Assembly (NCBI GenBank): GCA_965208745.1 | Contig: CBDBPN010000004.1 | Span: forward strand, 3,534,001 to 3,598,000 | Reading direction: 5' to 3' | Length of the DNA: 64,000 nucleotides | Source of the DNA: VXNE01 sp965208745 | GTDB lineage: Bacteria; Pseudomonadota; Gammaproteobacteria; Pseudomonadales; Azotimanducaceae | In this document: in pieces, positions 1-8,617 of the stretch | Layout of the letters: every line of letters starts with the position of its first letter | Position numbering within the stretch: position 1 is the stretch's first letter | Notes under the pieces: model-generated | Told to the model about the DNA's origin: nothing | Database searches by the model: none | Seen by the model: only the letters and a program-made list of their open reading frames with translations | Position numbers and translations under genes: made by a program

Positions 1-54
1 GTCGTGGCCCGCGTCCGGGCGGCGGGTGGCGGGCCGGAAGCGGCGCGCACTTGA
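1..54 (+). CDS. 3' end of an upstream gene, possibly sdhE (partial)
   Basis: Frame 1 is open from the window edge to a TGA at 52-54, giving 17 residues ending GGGPEAART. The stop overlaps the TTG start of the next gene in a TTGA arrangement, as in translationally coupled operons. In gammaproteobacteria the gene upstream of ygfX beside nadB is usually sdhE, which encodes the flavin-attachment factor of succinate dehydrogenase. That neighbourhood is the only reason for the suggestion; 17 residues cannot identify the protein. It could also be chance coding in GC-rich DNA. Confidence 0.3.
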   Translation, partial: VVARVRAAGGGPEAART

Positions 55-458
55 ACCCGGGCCCGGAAACGGAAGGCGCGTACGTCGCGGAGCACCCGCG
101 CCACGAGATCCCCTGGACGCTCGGCCCCGACTGGTTCGTGGCGGTCGGCGTCCTGCACCTCCTCGTGGGCGGCCTGCTCGCCTTGTTCTGGTCGCCCTGG
201 TGGGCGGCGGTAGCCGCGGGCAGTCTCCTCTGGAAGTGGCTACGCGCCCGCCCGGGCGAACGCTACCTCCTCCTCGCCTTCGAGGATGCCCTGGAAGTGC
301 GGCGGAGCGAGTCGGTCCTCACGCGGACAGGCCGGTGCTGGCTGACGGAGGGCTGGCTTGTGATCCCGACCTCCCGGCGCGTGCTGCCGGTGCGGCGCGG
401 ACGGCTCCCGGCTCAGGACTTCGCCCGTCTCCGGCGCGCGGCCCTGGCCGGGGGCTGA
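51..458 (+). CDS. YgfX-like small inner-membrane protein
   Basis: The 135-residue protein has a polar N-terminus and then two hydrophobic segments at about residues 28-46 and 48-62, separated by a short turn (FWSPWW). The rest is a basic soluble tail. This is the layout of the YgfX/CptA family, small membrane proteins encoded beside sdhE and nadB. In E. coli the family has been linked to cytoskeleton inhibition, but its role elsewhere is unclear. The TTG start at 51 overlaps the stop of the preceding frame. The 3' end overlaps nadB tail-to-tail by 46 bp (413-458). The family call rests on topology and neighbours, since sequence conservation in this family is low. Confidence 0.55.
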   Translation: MNPGPETEGAYVAEHPRHEIPWTLGPDWFVAVGVLHLLVGGLLALFWSPWWAAVAAGSLLWKWLRARPGERYLLLAFEDALEVRRSESVLTRTGRCWLTEGWLVIPTSRRVLPVRRGRLPAQDFARLRRAALAGG

Positions 459-2059
459 AGGACGTCGAGGGGATCGACGGTCGGATAGAGCACGCTCGGC
501 ACGGCGCGGGCGGCGGTGGCCGGGTAGTCCAGCGTGTAGTGCAGGCCCCGGCTCTCGCGCCGCGAGCGCGCGCAGCGCACCATCAGCTCGGCGACGTGGA
601 TGAGGTTGCGCAACTCGATGAGGTCGGGCGACACGCGGTGGTTCGCGTAGTAGTCGTGCACCTCCTGCTTGAGCAGTTCGATGCGGCGCCAGGCGCGCTC
701 GAGCCGCTTGTCGGTGCGCACGATGCCCACGTAGTCCCACATGAACCGCCGCAGTTCCAGCCAGTTGTGCGCGAGCACCACGTCCTCGTCGGAGTCGGTC
801 ACGCGGCTCTCGTCCCAGGCGGGCAGGTCGGGAGCGCTCGGCGGCTCGCCGGCGATCGACTCGACGATGCGTTCCGCGGCGGACTCGGCCAGGACCATGC
901 ACTCGAGCAGGGAGTTGCTCGCCAGGCGGTTCGCGCCGTGGAGCCCCGTGCACGCCGTCTCGCCGATGGCGTAGAGCCCCTCGACGTCGGTGGCGCCGAA
1001 CCGGTCCACCACCACGCCCCCGCAGGTGTAGTGGGCCGCCGGTACGACGGGGATGGGCTCCCGTGTCATGTCGATCCCCACGGACAGCAAGCGGGCGCGG
1101 ATCGTCGGGAAATGCGACTCGATGAAGTCGACCGGGCGATGGCTGATGTCGAGGTAGACGCAGTCGACGCCGAGCCGCTTGATCTCGTGGTCGATCGCGC
1201 GGGCCACGATGTCGCGGGAAGCGAGTTCGCCGCGCGGATCGAAACGGCCCATGAACGGCTCGCCGTTCGGGAGCAGCAGGCGTCCGCCCTCGCCGCGCAC
1301 CGCCTCGGAGATGAGGAAGGAGCGCGCGTCCGGGTGATAGAGGCACGTCGGGTGGAACTGGTTGAACTCCATGTTGCCGACGCGGCAGCCGGCCCGCCAC
1401 GCCATGGCGATCCCGTCGCCGGTGGCCCCGTCGGGGTTGCTGGTGTAGAGGTAGACCTTGCTGGCGCCGCCGGTGGCAAGCACCACGTGGGGCGCGCGCA
1501 CGAGTTCGACGGCCTCGGTCGAGCGGTTGTACACGTAGGCGCCCAGGACCCGGTTGGGCACGAGCCCGAACTTCTCGGCGGTGATCACGTCGATCGCGAG
1601 GCGGTCGGTCAGGAGTTCGATGTTCGGATGCGTCAGCGCTCGTTCGACGAGCGTGGTCTCGATCGCCTGCCCCGTCCGGTCGGCGACGTGCAGGACGCGA
1701 CGCTCGGTGTGCCCGCCTTCACGCGTCAGGTGGAAGTCCGGGCCCTCCCGGTCGAGCGTGAGGCCGTAGTCCAGCAGCCGGCGGATGGCGCCTGGACCGC
1801 GTTCGACGACGAACTGGACGATCTCGGGGTCGCAGAGGCCGGCGCCCGCCTGGATCGTGTCGCGGACGTGCCGCGCAACCGAGTCCCGTGGATGCATGAC
1901 GGCCGCGATGCCGCCCTGCGCGCGGTTCGTCGACCCGCCCTCGATGCCGTCCTTGGAGAGCACCAGGACCCGCGCCCGGTCGGCGATGCGCAGCGCCGCC
2001 GCGAGGCCGGCCGCCCCGGCCCCCACGATCAGCACGTCGGCGGTGTGTTGCCGTGTCAT
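413..2059 (-). CDS. nadB: L-aspartate oxidase NadB
   Basis: NadB oxidises L-aspartate to iminoaspartate, the first step of de novo NAD synthesis, using FAD in the cytoplasm. The 548-residue protein starts with an FAD-binding Rossmann motif (GAGAAG, residues 13-18), followed by the GGSTNRAQGG stretch typical of the succinate dehydrogenase/aspartate oxidase flavoproteins. It contains the NQFHPT segment and, near the FAD end, the family's ASNSLLECMV segment. A helical C-terminal domain follows. The ATG at 2057-2059 is preferred because the Rossmann fold begins eight residues in; in-frame sequence upstream to 2164 is low-complexity. It is divergent from lepA across a 195-bp gap that holds an inverted repeat. 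In Pseudomonas an rpoE-mucABD block lies between nadB and lepA; it is absent here. Confidence 0.97.
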   Translation of the reverse strand: MTRQHTADVLIVGAGAAGLAAALRIADRARVLVLSKDGIEGGSTNRAQGGIAAVMHPRDSVARHVRDTIQAGAGLCDPEIVQFVVERGPGAIRRLLDYGLTLDREGPDFHLTREGGHTERRVLHVADRTGQAIETTLVERALTHPNIELLTDRLAIDVITAEKFGLVPNRVLGAYVYNRSTEAVELVRAPHVVLATGGASKVYLYTSNPDGATGDGIAMAWRAGCRVGNMEFNQFHPTCLYHPDARSFLISEAVRGEGGRLLLPNGEPFMGRFDPRGELASRDIVARAIDHEIKRLGVDCVYLDISHRPVDFIESHFPTIRARLLSVGIDMTREPIPVVPAAHYTCGGVVVDRFGATDVEGLYAIGETACTGLHGANRLASNSLLECMVLAESAAERIVESIAGEPPSAPDLPAWDESRVTDSDEDVVLAHNWLELRRFMWDYVGIVRTDKRLERAWRRIELLKQEVHDYYANHRVSPDLIELRNLIHVAELMVRCARSRRESRGLHYTLDYPATAARAVPSVLYPTVDPLDVLQPPARAARRRRAKS

Positions 2060-2162
2060 GGCGCCCGCGAGTATAGCCCCGCCGGGGTCGCGGGGCCGCG
2101 TGCTGTAACGCCGCCAGCCTCCTCGCTGGCGCTCGGTGCCTGGCCCCAGCCCCCACCGCCCC

Positions 2163-2215
2163 ATGGACTTGCGCCGTAGATGTCACTAACGTTCCGTTCT
2201 GCGGCGCAAGTCCAT
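2163..2215. repeat. 18-bp inverted repeat between nadB and lepA
   Basis: Positions 2163-2180 and 2198-2215 are inverted copies of an 18-mer starting ATGGACTTGCGCCG, with one mismatch and a 17-nt spacer. The symmetry is much better than background. It lies 40 bp upstream of the chosen lepA start and 104 bp upstream of nadB, so it could be a dimeric regulator's operator, an mRNA leader hairpin for lepA, or a small transposon relic. No NAD-regulator consensus is recognised in it. The rest of the gap holds a minor stem (2113-2130, GCCAGC/GCTGGC). Confidence 0.55.
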
Positions 2216-2254
2216 AGAATCCCCGCGCCTGGATTGACGGCGGTAACGCGTTCC

Positions 2255-4054
2255 TTGCCGGTCATCGACCACATCCGCAACTTCTCCATCATCGCCCACA
2301 TCGACCACGGCAAGTCGACCCTCTCGGATCGGCTGATCGAACGCTGCGGCGGCCTGGCGGAGCGGGAGATGGAGGCACAGGTCCTCGACTCGATGGACCT
2401 GGAGCGGGAGCGGGGCATCACCATCAAGGCGCAGTGCGTCACCCTGCGCTACACGAGCCCCGCCGGCCACGACTGCCAGCTCAACTTCATCGACACCCCC
2501 GGCCACGTGGACTTCAGCTACGAGGTGTCGCGCTCGCTGGCCGCCTGCGAGGGCGCGCTGCTCGTCGTCGACGCGGCGCAGGGCGTCGAAGCGCAGTCGG
2601 TCGCGAACTGCATCACCGCGGTCGACCAGGGACTCGAAGTGCTGCCGGTGCTCAACAAGATCGACCTGCCGCAGGCCGACCCGGACCGGGTCCGTGACGA
2701 GATCGAGACCATCATCGGCATCGATGCGGACGACGCCACGCTCGTCTCCGCGAAGACGGGCGCCGGCGTGGACGGGTTGCTCGAGAAGCTCGTCGCCGAG
2801 ATCCCGCCGCCGACCGGCGACCCCGACGGCCCCCTGCGGGCGCTGATCGTCGACTCCTGGTTCGACAACTACCTGGGCGTCGTGTCGCTGGTGCGCGTGG
2901 TGGAGGGCCGCGTGAAGAAGGGCGACAGGATCGTTGCCCACTCCGTCGGCCAGGCCCATGTCGTCGACGAGGTCGGACACTTCACGCCGAAACGGGAGTC
3001 GCGCCCAGCGCTCTCGGCGGGCGAGGTCGGCTACGTCGTGGCCGGTATCAAGGTGATCCGGGGCGCTCCGGTCGGCGACACGCTCGTGCACGCCGGGGGC
3101 GGGGACGTCGAGGCGCTACCGGGTTTCGCCCGGGTGAAACCGCAGGTCTACGCGGGCATGTTCCCGGTCAACTCGGACGACTTCGAGAGCCTGCGCGAGG
3201 CCCTCGCGAAGCTGGCCCTGAACGATGCGGCCCTGTTCCACGAGCCGGAGACCTCCGACGCGCTGGGATTCGGTTTCCGCTGCGGCTTCCTGGGCCTGCT
3301 GCACCTCGAGGTCATCCAGGAACGCCTCGAGCGGGAGTACGACCTGGACCTCATCACGTCCGCGCCGACCGTGGTCTACGAGGTGGCGACCCGCGACGGG
3401 GCCGTGCACGAGGTGGACAACCCGTCGAGCCTGCCGGATCCCGCCCAGATCGCCGAGTTCCGCGAGCCGCTCGCCGACGTGCAGATCCTGGTGCCGCGGG
3501 ATCACCTCGGCGCGGTCATCAACCTCTGCGTCGAGCGCCGGGGCGTGCAGAAGGACATGCAGTTCTCCGGCGGCCAGGTCGCCCTGAGCTACGAGCTGCC
3601 GCTGTCCGAGGTGGTGGTCGACTTCTTCGACCGGCTCAAGTCCGTGAGCCGGGGCTACGCCTCGCTCGACTACAGTTTCCGGCGCTTCGCCCCGGCGCCG
3701 CTGGTGAAGGTGGACGTGCTCATCAACGGGGAGAAGGTGGACGCGCTGGCCACCATCCTCCACCGGGACCGGGCCGAGGCGCGGGGCCGCGAACTCATCC
3801 GCAAGATGAAGGAACTCATTCCGCGGCAGATGTTCGACGTGGCCGTCCAGGCGGCGATCGGCGGGCGCATCATCGGTCGCGTCAACGTGAAGGCCCTGCG
3901 CAAGAACGTCACGTCGAAGTGCTACGGCGGCGACGTGACGCGGAAGAAGAAACTCCTGGAGAAGCAGAAGGCCGGCAAGAAACGCATGAAGCAGCTCGGC
4001 AGGGTGGAGATTCCGCAGGACGCGTTCTTCGCCGTCCTGAAGGTCGAGCACTGA
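2255..4054 (+). CDS. lepA: Elongation factor 4 (LepA)
   Basis: LepA is a ribosome-associated translational GTPase implicated in back-translocation or initiation. The order is G domain (G1 AHIDHGKST near residues 14-22, G3 DTPGHVDF, G4 NKIDL), domain II, domains III and V, and the LepA-specific C-terminal domain with CYGGDVTRKKKLLEKQK near the end. The TTG at 2255 gives 599 residues, exactly the usual length, and puts the conserved HIRNFSIIAHIDHGKS start where it belongs; the frame is open further upstream to 2180. The stop overlaps the rnc start (TGATG). The signal peptidase gene lepB, usually between lepA and rnc in gammaproteobacteria, is missing. Confidence 0.97.
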   Translation: MPVIDHIRNFSIIAHIDHGKSTLSDRLIERCGGLAEREMEAQVLDSMDLERERGITIKAQCVTLRYTSPAGHDCQLNFIDTPGHVDFSYEVSRSLAACEGALLVVDAAQGVEAQSVANCITAVDQGLEVLPVLNKIDLPQADPDRVRDEIETIIGIDADDATLVSAKTGAGVDGLLEKLVAEIPPPTGDPDGPLRALIVDSWFDNYLGVVSLVRVVEGRVKKGDRIVAHSVGQAHVVDEVGHFTPKRESRPALSAGEVGYVVAGIKVIRGAPVGDTLVHAGGGDVEALPGFARVKPQVYAGMFPVNSDDFESLREALAKLALNDAALFHEPETSDALGFGFRCGFLGLLHLEVIQERLEREYDLDLITSAPTVVYEVATRDGAVHEVDNPSSLPDPAQIAEFREPLADVQILVPRDHLGAVINLCVERRGVQKDMQFSGGQVALSYELPLSEVVVDFFDRLKSVSRGYASLDYSFRRFAPAPLVKVDVLINGEKVDALATILHRDRAEARGRELIRKMKELIPRQMFDVAVQAAIGGRIIGRVNVKALRKNVTSKCYGGDVTRKKKLLEKQKAGKKRMKQLGRVEIPQDAFFAVLKVEH

Positions 4055-4716
4055 TGGAGCTCTCGGCCCTGGAGAGCACCCTCGGCTACGCGTTCCGCGA
4101 CCGCGCCCTGCTGGAGCGGGCCTTGACGCACCGCAGCGCCGGCGCCTGCCACAACGAACGCCTCGAGTTCCTCGGAGACGCGGCGCTGGGCTACCTGGTG
4201 GCCCGGCGGTTGTTCGAGACCTTCCCGGACGCCCGGGAGGAGGAGCTCACGCTCATGCGCGCGGACCTCGTGCGCAAGAACGCGCTCGCCGCGGTGGCGC
4301 GTGAGATCGCGCTCGGCGAGCACCTCCGGCTCGGGTCGGGCGAGCGTCGCAGTGGCGTGCGTGACCGCACATCGGTGCTCGCGGATGCCCTGGAAGCGGT
4401 GGTCGGCGCGGCGGCGCTCGATGGCGGCGCCGAAGCCGGCACGGCGGTGGTGAACGCACTTTTTGGCGCCCGCATCGCGGCATTCGACGGCGCGCCGCAG
4501 AAGGACGCGAAGACGCGGTTGCAGGAGGTTCTGCAGGCGCGCGGCCTGACCCTGCCCGAGTACACCGTGGAGAGCGACGAAGGCCAGGCGCACGAGCGGC
4601 GGTTCGTCGTTCGCTGCCGCGTGCGGGAACTCGACGCGGAGGCGACCGGGGCGGCGTCCTCCCGCCGGGAGGCGGAGCAGGCGGCCGCGCGCCGCGTCCT
4701 GGAGCGTCTGGCGTGA
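4054..4716 (+). CDS. rnc: Ribonuclease III
   Basis: RNase III cleaves double-stranded RNA in rRNA and mRNA processing. The 220-residue protein has the signature NERLEFLGD at residues 34-42, with acidic metal ligands there and again in ADALEAVVGA. A C-terminal double-stranded RNA-binding domain covers about residues 148-219 (DAKTRLQEVLQARG through EAEQAAARRVLERL). The ATG at 4054 overlaps the lepA stop by one base and the stop overlaps the GTG start of era, so lepA-rnc-era-recO is a tightly coupled unit. Length and order match the family. Confidence 0.97.
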   Translation: MELSALESTLGYAFRDRALLERALTHRSAGACHNERLEFLGDAALGYLVARRLFETFPDAREEELTLMRADLVRKNALAAVAREIALGEHLRLGSGERRSGVRDRTSVLADALEAVVGAAALDGGAEAGTAVVNALFGARIAAFDGAPQKDAKTRLQEVLQARGLTLPEYTVESDEGQAHERRFVVRCRVRELDAEATGAASSRREAEQAAARRVLERLA

Positions 4717-5714
4717 GCGGCACGCGCTGCGGCTTCGTGGCCCTGGCGGGGCGCCCAAACGTCGGCAAGTCCACGCTCATGAACCACCTGCTCGGGCGCA
4801 AGCTCTCCATCACGTCGCGCAAGCCGCAGACCACGCGGCACAACCTGCTCGGTATCGACACCCGCGGCGACACCCAGTTCGTGTACCTGGACACGCCCGG
4901 CATGCATCGGCCGGGGGGAGAGCCCTCAGCCGGGGAGCGCGAGGGGCCTGCCCCTCGCAGGAAAGCCTCAGCCGGGGAGCGCGAGGGGCTTGCCCCTCGC
5001 CAAAGGAAGCGCGAGACGCGGCCGCGCGCCGGCCGTGCGATCAACCGCTACATGGTCGGCCAGGCCGTACGCGCCGTGTTCGATGCGGACGTGGTGGTGC
5101 TCCTGGTGGAGGCCAGGCCGTGGACGGATGCCGACGGAGAGGCGCTCGAACAGGTGGCTCGCGCGCGCACGCCCTGTGTCTGCGCGATCAACAAGGTGGA
5201 CCGGCTGCGCGACCGGCGCGCGTTGCTGCCCATCATCGACGACGTGCGCCGGCGCCACGGCTTCGAGGCCATCGTCCCGATCTCGGCGCTGCGCGGCGAA
5301 GCCCTCGACGCGCTCGCGGACGAAGTGGCGGCCCGGCTGCCCGAGGGACCGCACCTGTTCGGGTCGGACGACGTGACGGACCGTCCGACGGAGTTCTTCC
5401 TGGCGGAGATCATCCGGGAGAAGATCATGCGCCGCCTCGGCGACGAGGTGCCGCACCGGGTCGCCGTGGGCATCGAACGGTTCGCCGGCCCACCGGAACT
5501 GGCGGAGGTCGACGCCGTCATCTACGTGGAGCGCGGCACGCAGAAGGGCATCGTGATCGGCAAGGGCGGCGCGCGCCTCAAGTCCATCGGCCAGGACGCG
5601 CGGCGCGACATCGAGCGGCTCCTCGGACGCCGGGCCATGGTGCGCCTGTGGGTCAAGGTGAAGGCCGGCTGGACGAACGACGAGGCGGTGCTGCGGACCC
5701 TGGGATACCGATGA
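4713..5714 (+). CDS. era: GTPase Era with an internal repeat-encoded insert
   Basis: Era binds the 3' end of 16S rRNA and assists 30S subunit maturation. G1 (GRPNVGKST, residues 13-21), G3 (DTPGMH, 60-65), G4 (NKVD) and a C-terminal KH domain containing GIVIGKGGARLKSIG are all present. The protein is 333 residues, whereas Era is normally near 300. The excess lies at about residues 69-105, just after G3, where two copies of an SAGEREG-type peptide are encoded by a duplicated DNA hairpin. After it the normal sequence resumes with RAINRYM. The GTG start overlaps rnc (GTGA) and the stop overlaps recO (ATGA). The insert sits in the switch II exit loop, so it may be a tolerated surface loop or may alter GTP cycling. 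Confidence 0.96.
   Translation: MSGTRCGFVALAGRPNVGKSTLMNHLLGRKLSITSRKPQTTRHNLLGIDTRGDTQFVYLDTPGMHRPGGEPSAGEREGPAPRRKASAGEREGLAPRQRKRETRPRAGRAINRYMVGQAVRAVFDADVVVLLVEARPWTDADGEALEQVARARTPCVCAINKVDRLRDRRALLPIIDDVRRRHGFEAIVPISALRGEALDALADEVAARLPEGPHLFGSDDVTDRPTEFFLAEIIREKIMRRLGDEVPHRVAVGIERFAGPPELAEVDAVIYVERGTQKGIVIGKGGARLKSIGQDARRDIERLLGRRAMVRLWVKVKAGWTNDEAVLRTLGYR
4917..5027. repeat. Tandem palindromic repeat inserted in frame in era
   Basis: Two 20-nt hairpins at 4939-4958 and 4981-5000 have perfect 9-bp stems (GCGAGGGGC / GCCCCTCGC) and 2-nt loops. They lie in a unit of about 42 bp that is duplicated head-to-tail. The segment has no counterpart in normal Era proteins and keeps the reading frame. 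A third copy of the same hairpin is inside tsaB (15035-15056). This recalls the Rickettsia palindromic elements that insert into coding genes, but the sequence family is not one I recognise. Confidence 0.75.
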
Positions 5715-6400
5715 CCGCGCCGGCCGAGCGACAGCCCGCGTACGTCCTGCACCGCCGCGCCTACCGCGAGACCAGTTCCATAGTCGACTTCCTTAGCATG
5801 GAGCACGGGCGCGTGGCCGGGGTCGCGAGGGGTACGCGGGGCGGCCGGGCGCGTCCCGTCGAGCCGTTCACGCGCCTCGAAGTCGGCTGGCGCGGCAAGG
5901 GCCGGATGGTGACGGTGACGGCGTGCGAGACGGTGCACCGCTGGCGCCTTGATGGTCGGCGGCTGTTCGCGGGCATGTACCTCAACGAACTGATGATGCG
6001 TGCGTTGCCTCCGGAGGAGGAGGTCGCCGATCTTTTTCGCGTCTACGAGGCGGCGTTGGCGGCGCTCGAGGCGGGCGAAGACCTCGAGCCGACCCTGCGG
6101 GTGTTCGAGAAGTGCCTGCTGCGGGAGATCGGCTACGGCCTGACGTTCGATATCGATGCCACCGACGGCGGCGCCCTGCGCGAAGACCAGGTGTACGAGT
6201 TCGTGGACGGCGAGGGCTTCCACGCGGTGGCGGCAGGCACGCCGGGCGCCTGGCGTGGCGCGGTCCTGAAGGGAATCGCGGACGACCGATATGACGCGCC
6301 GGGGGTCCGGCGCGCCGCGAAGGCGATACTCCGGCGTGCGCTCAAGCCTCACCTGGGCGACCGTCCCCTCGCGTCGCGGGAGCTCTTTCGACCGGGCTGA
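5711..6400 (+). CDS. recO: DNA repair protein RecO
   Basis: RecO works with RecF and RecR to load RecA on SSB-coated single-stranded DNA. The 229-residue protein has the N-terminal OB-fold pattern (YVLHRRAYRETSSIVDFLS), then the helical part with YLNELMMRALP and EKCLLREIGYGLTFD that is characteristic of RecO. The ATG overlaps the era stop (ATGA). No zinc-binding cysteine cluster is visible, which is common in gammaproteobacterial RecO. The usual downstream gene pdxJ is replaced by relA after a 92-bp gap. Confidence 0.92.
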   Translation: MTAPAERQPAYVLHRRAYRETSSIVDFLSMEHGRVAGVARGTRGGRARPVEPFTRLEVGWRGKGRMVTVTACETVHRWRLDGRRLFAGMYLNELMMRALPPEEEVADLFRVYEAALAALEAGEDLEPTLRVFEKCLLREIGYGLTFDIDATDGGALREDQVYEFVDGEGFHAVAAGTPGAWRGAVLKGIADDRYDAPGVRRAAKAILRRALKPHLGDRPLASRELFRPG

Positions 6401-6492
6401 GCTCTGCCCCCGCGGGGCCCGCGAACCCGGCAGGCACCGCCGGTTTTCTGCTATGTTCGCCCTCCCACCGGCGTCGGAGCGCGTACGGCCAG

Positions 6493-8445
6493 ATGGTCAA
6501 GATCAGGCATGACCTGCCGAGGCGTGCCGATGGGCTGCCGGACACCGATGCCTGGTTGTCGAGCGTCGCGGACGGGTCCGGAGGCGAGGTCGTCGGTACG
6601 GCGGTAGGCCTGATCCACGACGACCGCTGCCTCGAGTACGGCCTCGAGGTGGCGCAGCTCCTCATCCAGTTGGGGCTGGACACGGACTCCGTTGTCGCGG
6701 GCCTCCTGGGCGAAGTCGCGGGTTCCGGGCTGCTCGATTCCGCGATCGTCGCCGACCGTGTCGGCCCCGGGATCGCGGAACAGCTCGAGGCGTTGCTCCG
6801 CGTGAGTTCCACCCACGTCTACAAGCTGTCCAGCTCGCCGATGGTGCGGAGCCAGGCGGAGGACCAGGTCGACAACATCCGGCACCTGCTCGTCGCGCTG
6901 ATCGACGACCCGCGCGTGGCCGTCGTGAAGCTGGCGGAACGGGTCGTCGCACTGCGGATGGCGAAGCTTGCCGCCCCCGACGTGCAACGCCGCGTCGCCA
7001 ACGAGGCGCAGCGCATCTTCGCGCCGCTGGCCGGCCGCCTCGGCATCTGGGAACTGAAGTGGGCCCTCGAGGACCTGGCGTTCCGGTACCTGAATCCCGC
7101 CGAGTACAAGGAGATCGCGACCGCCCTCGACGGCCGGCGCGAGGAGCGCGAGAAGGGCGTCGAGGCCGTGGTCGCGGACCTCGAGGTCCGGCTCGCCCGG
7201 GCGGGGATCGAAGCCGACGTGGTCGGCCGCGCGAAGCACATCTACAGCATCTGGCGCAAGATGGGGCGCAAGAGCATCGACTTCGCCCAGGTCTACGACG
7301 TGCAGGCGGTCCGTGTCGTGGTCGAGCGCATTCCCCAGTGCTACGCCGTCCTCGGTGTCGTGCACACGGCGTGGCGGCACATTCCCAGCGAGTTCGACGA
7401 CTACATCGCGAACCCGAAGGACAACGGCTACCGCTCAATCCACACGGCCGTCGAGCTACCGGGGGGCGCGGTCCTCGAGGTGCAGATCCGGACCGCGCAG
7501 ATGCACGAGGAGTCGGAACTCGGCATGTGCGCGCACTGGTCGTACAAGGGCGAGGAAGGCGAGGCGCTGCGGTCGCGGAAGATCCAGTGGCTGCGCCAGG
7601 TGCTGCAGTGGCACGACGACATCGATGTCTACGGCCCGGACGGACAGCTTTCGGAGCCGGACTCCGAGGCGGAGACGGACGCGCGGGTCTACGTCGCGAC
7701 GCCCGACGGCGACGTGCTCGACCTGTCGCACGGATCGACCCCCGTGGACTTCGCCTACCGCGTGCACACCGAGATCGGTCATCGCTGCGTCGGCGCCCGC
7801 GTGGACGGCGTGGACGTACCGCTCAACACGCGCCTCTTCACGGGCCAGCGCGTGGAGATCGTCACGGCGGCGGAGGAATCGCCGCACCGGGAGTGGCTGA
7901 ACCCCGCGCTCGGGTTCGTGAAGACGGGACGCGCCCGCGCCAAGATCCAGTCCTGGTTCCGCGAGCAGCTCGCCGAGTCCAACATTGCCGCGGGGCGCGC
8001 GCTGCTGTTCGAGACGCTCGAGCGGCTCGGGTTGACCGTGGACCTTCCGCAACTCGCCGCGGAGACGGGCTACGACACCGAGAACGACCTGCTGGCCGCG
8101 GTCGGCGTCGGCGAGTGCCAAGTGATCGACCTGGTGCGCCTCATCGGCCAGCGGCGCCGGGAGGCGGAGCGCGTCCCCGTCGCGCCGCCGCCCGGCACGC
8201 CGCCCGGCCCGGCCGTCCAGGGCATCCGCATCGTCGGCGACGATCGCCAGGGACTGCTGCGCGACGTGACGGCGGTGCTCGCCGCCCTCGACATCGACGT
8301 CGTGAGCACCCGGGCGCGGGCGCAGAGCGCGGGAGAGACCGCGATGATCCTGCTCGAGGTGCAGGTGGACAACGTGCTCCAGTTCGCGCGCGCCCTCGAT
8401 CGGCTGCGGCGGGTACCGAGCATTCGCGAGGTACGGCGAAGGTAG
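6493..8445 (+). CDS. relA: RelA, (p)ppGpp synthetase
   Basis: RelA makes (p)ppGpp from ATP and GDP/GTP in response to uncharged tRNA on the ribosome. The 650-residue protein has an N-terminal half in which the histidine-aspartate hydrolase motif is absent, as in RelA rather than SpoT. The synthetase domain (about residues 235-355) contains HIYSIWRKM, an EFDDY motif (the RelA-type acidic version) and the NGYRSIHT stretch. A TGS domain follows (VYVATPDGDVLDL) and a C-terminal ACT domain (about residues 575-648, GDDRQGLLRDVTAVL). The start MVKIR resembles other RelA N-termini. It is shorter than E. coli RelA (744). Confidence 0.96.
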   Translation: MVKIRHDLPRRADGLPDTDAWLSSVADGSGGEVVGTAVGLIHDDRCLEYGLEVAQLLIQLGLDTDSVVAGLLGEVAGSGLLDSAIVADRVGPGIAEQLEALLRVSSTHVYKLSSSPMVRSQAEDQVDNIRHLLVALIDDPRVAVVKLAERVVALRMAKLAAPDVQRRVANEAQRIFAPLAGRLGIWELKWALEDLAFRYLNPAEYKEIATALDGRREEREKGVEAVVADLEVRLARAGIEADVVGRAKHIYSIWRKMGRKSIDFAQVYDVQAVRVVVERIPQCYAVLGVVHTAWRHIPSEFDDYIANPKDNGYRSIHTAVELPGGAVLEVQIRTAQMHEESELGMCAHWSYKGEEGEALRSRKIQWLRQVLQWHDDIDVYGPDGQLSEPDSEAETDARVYVATPDGDVLDLSHGSTPVDFAYRVHTEIGHRCVGARVDGVDVPLNTRLFTGQRVEIVTAAEESPHREWLNPALGFVKTGRARAKIQSWFREQLAESNIAAGRALLFETLERLGLTVDLPQLAAETGYDTENDLLAAVGVGECQVIDLVRLIGQRRREAERVPVAPPPGTPPGPAVQGIRIVGDDRQGLLRDVTAVLAALDIDVVSTRARAQSAGETAMILLEVQVDNVLQFARALDRLRRVPSIREVRRR

Positions 8446-8617
8446 GGGCGGGACCGTCCCCGTGAGCCGGTCGTCGCGCTCATGCCGGTTGCGTCCGGCT
8501 GGACTGTTCCCGCAAGCCGCGCTTGACGCGAACTCCCTTCCGGACCGGACAACCCCGCAACCCTTGCACAGTGCCGCGGGAAAGGCGAAAGTTCAAGGCC
8601 ACCCGAGCCACATTCGC

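Noticed and set aside
26..2179. A long plus-strand open frame across nadB
   Set aside because: It overlaps ygfX and the whole of nadB in another frame and shows no protein-like motif.
8446..8617. A retron non-coding RNA before the ATPase/HNH pair
   Set aside because: No reverse transcriptase gene is present and no clear msr/msd fold is visible.
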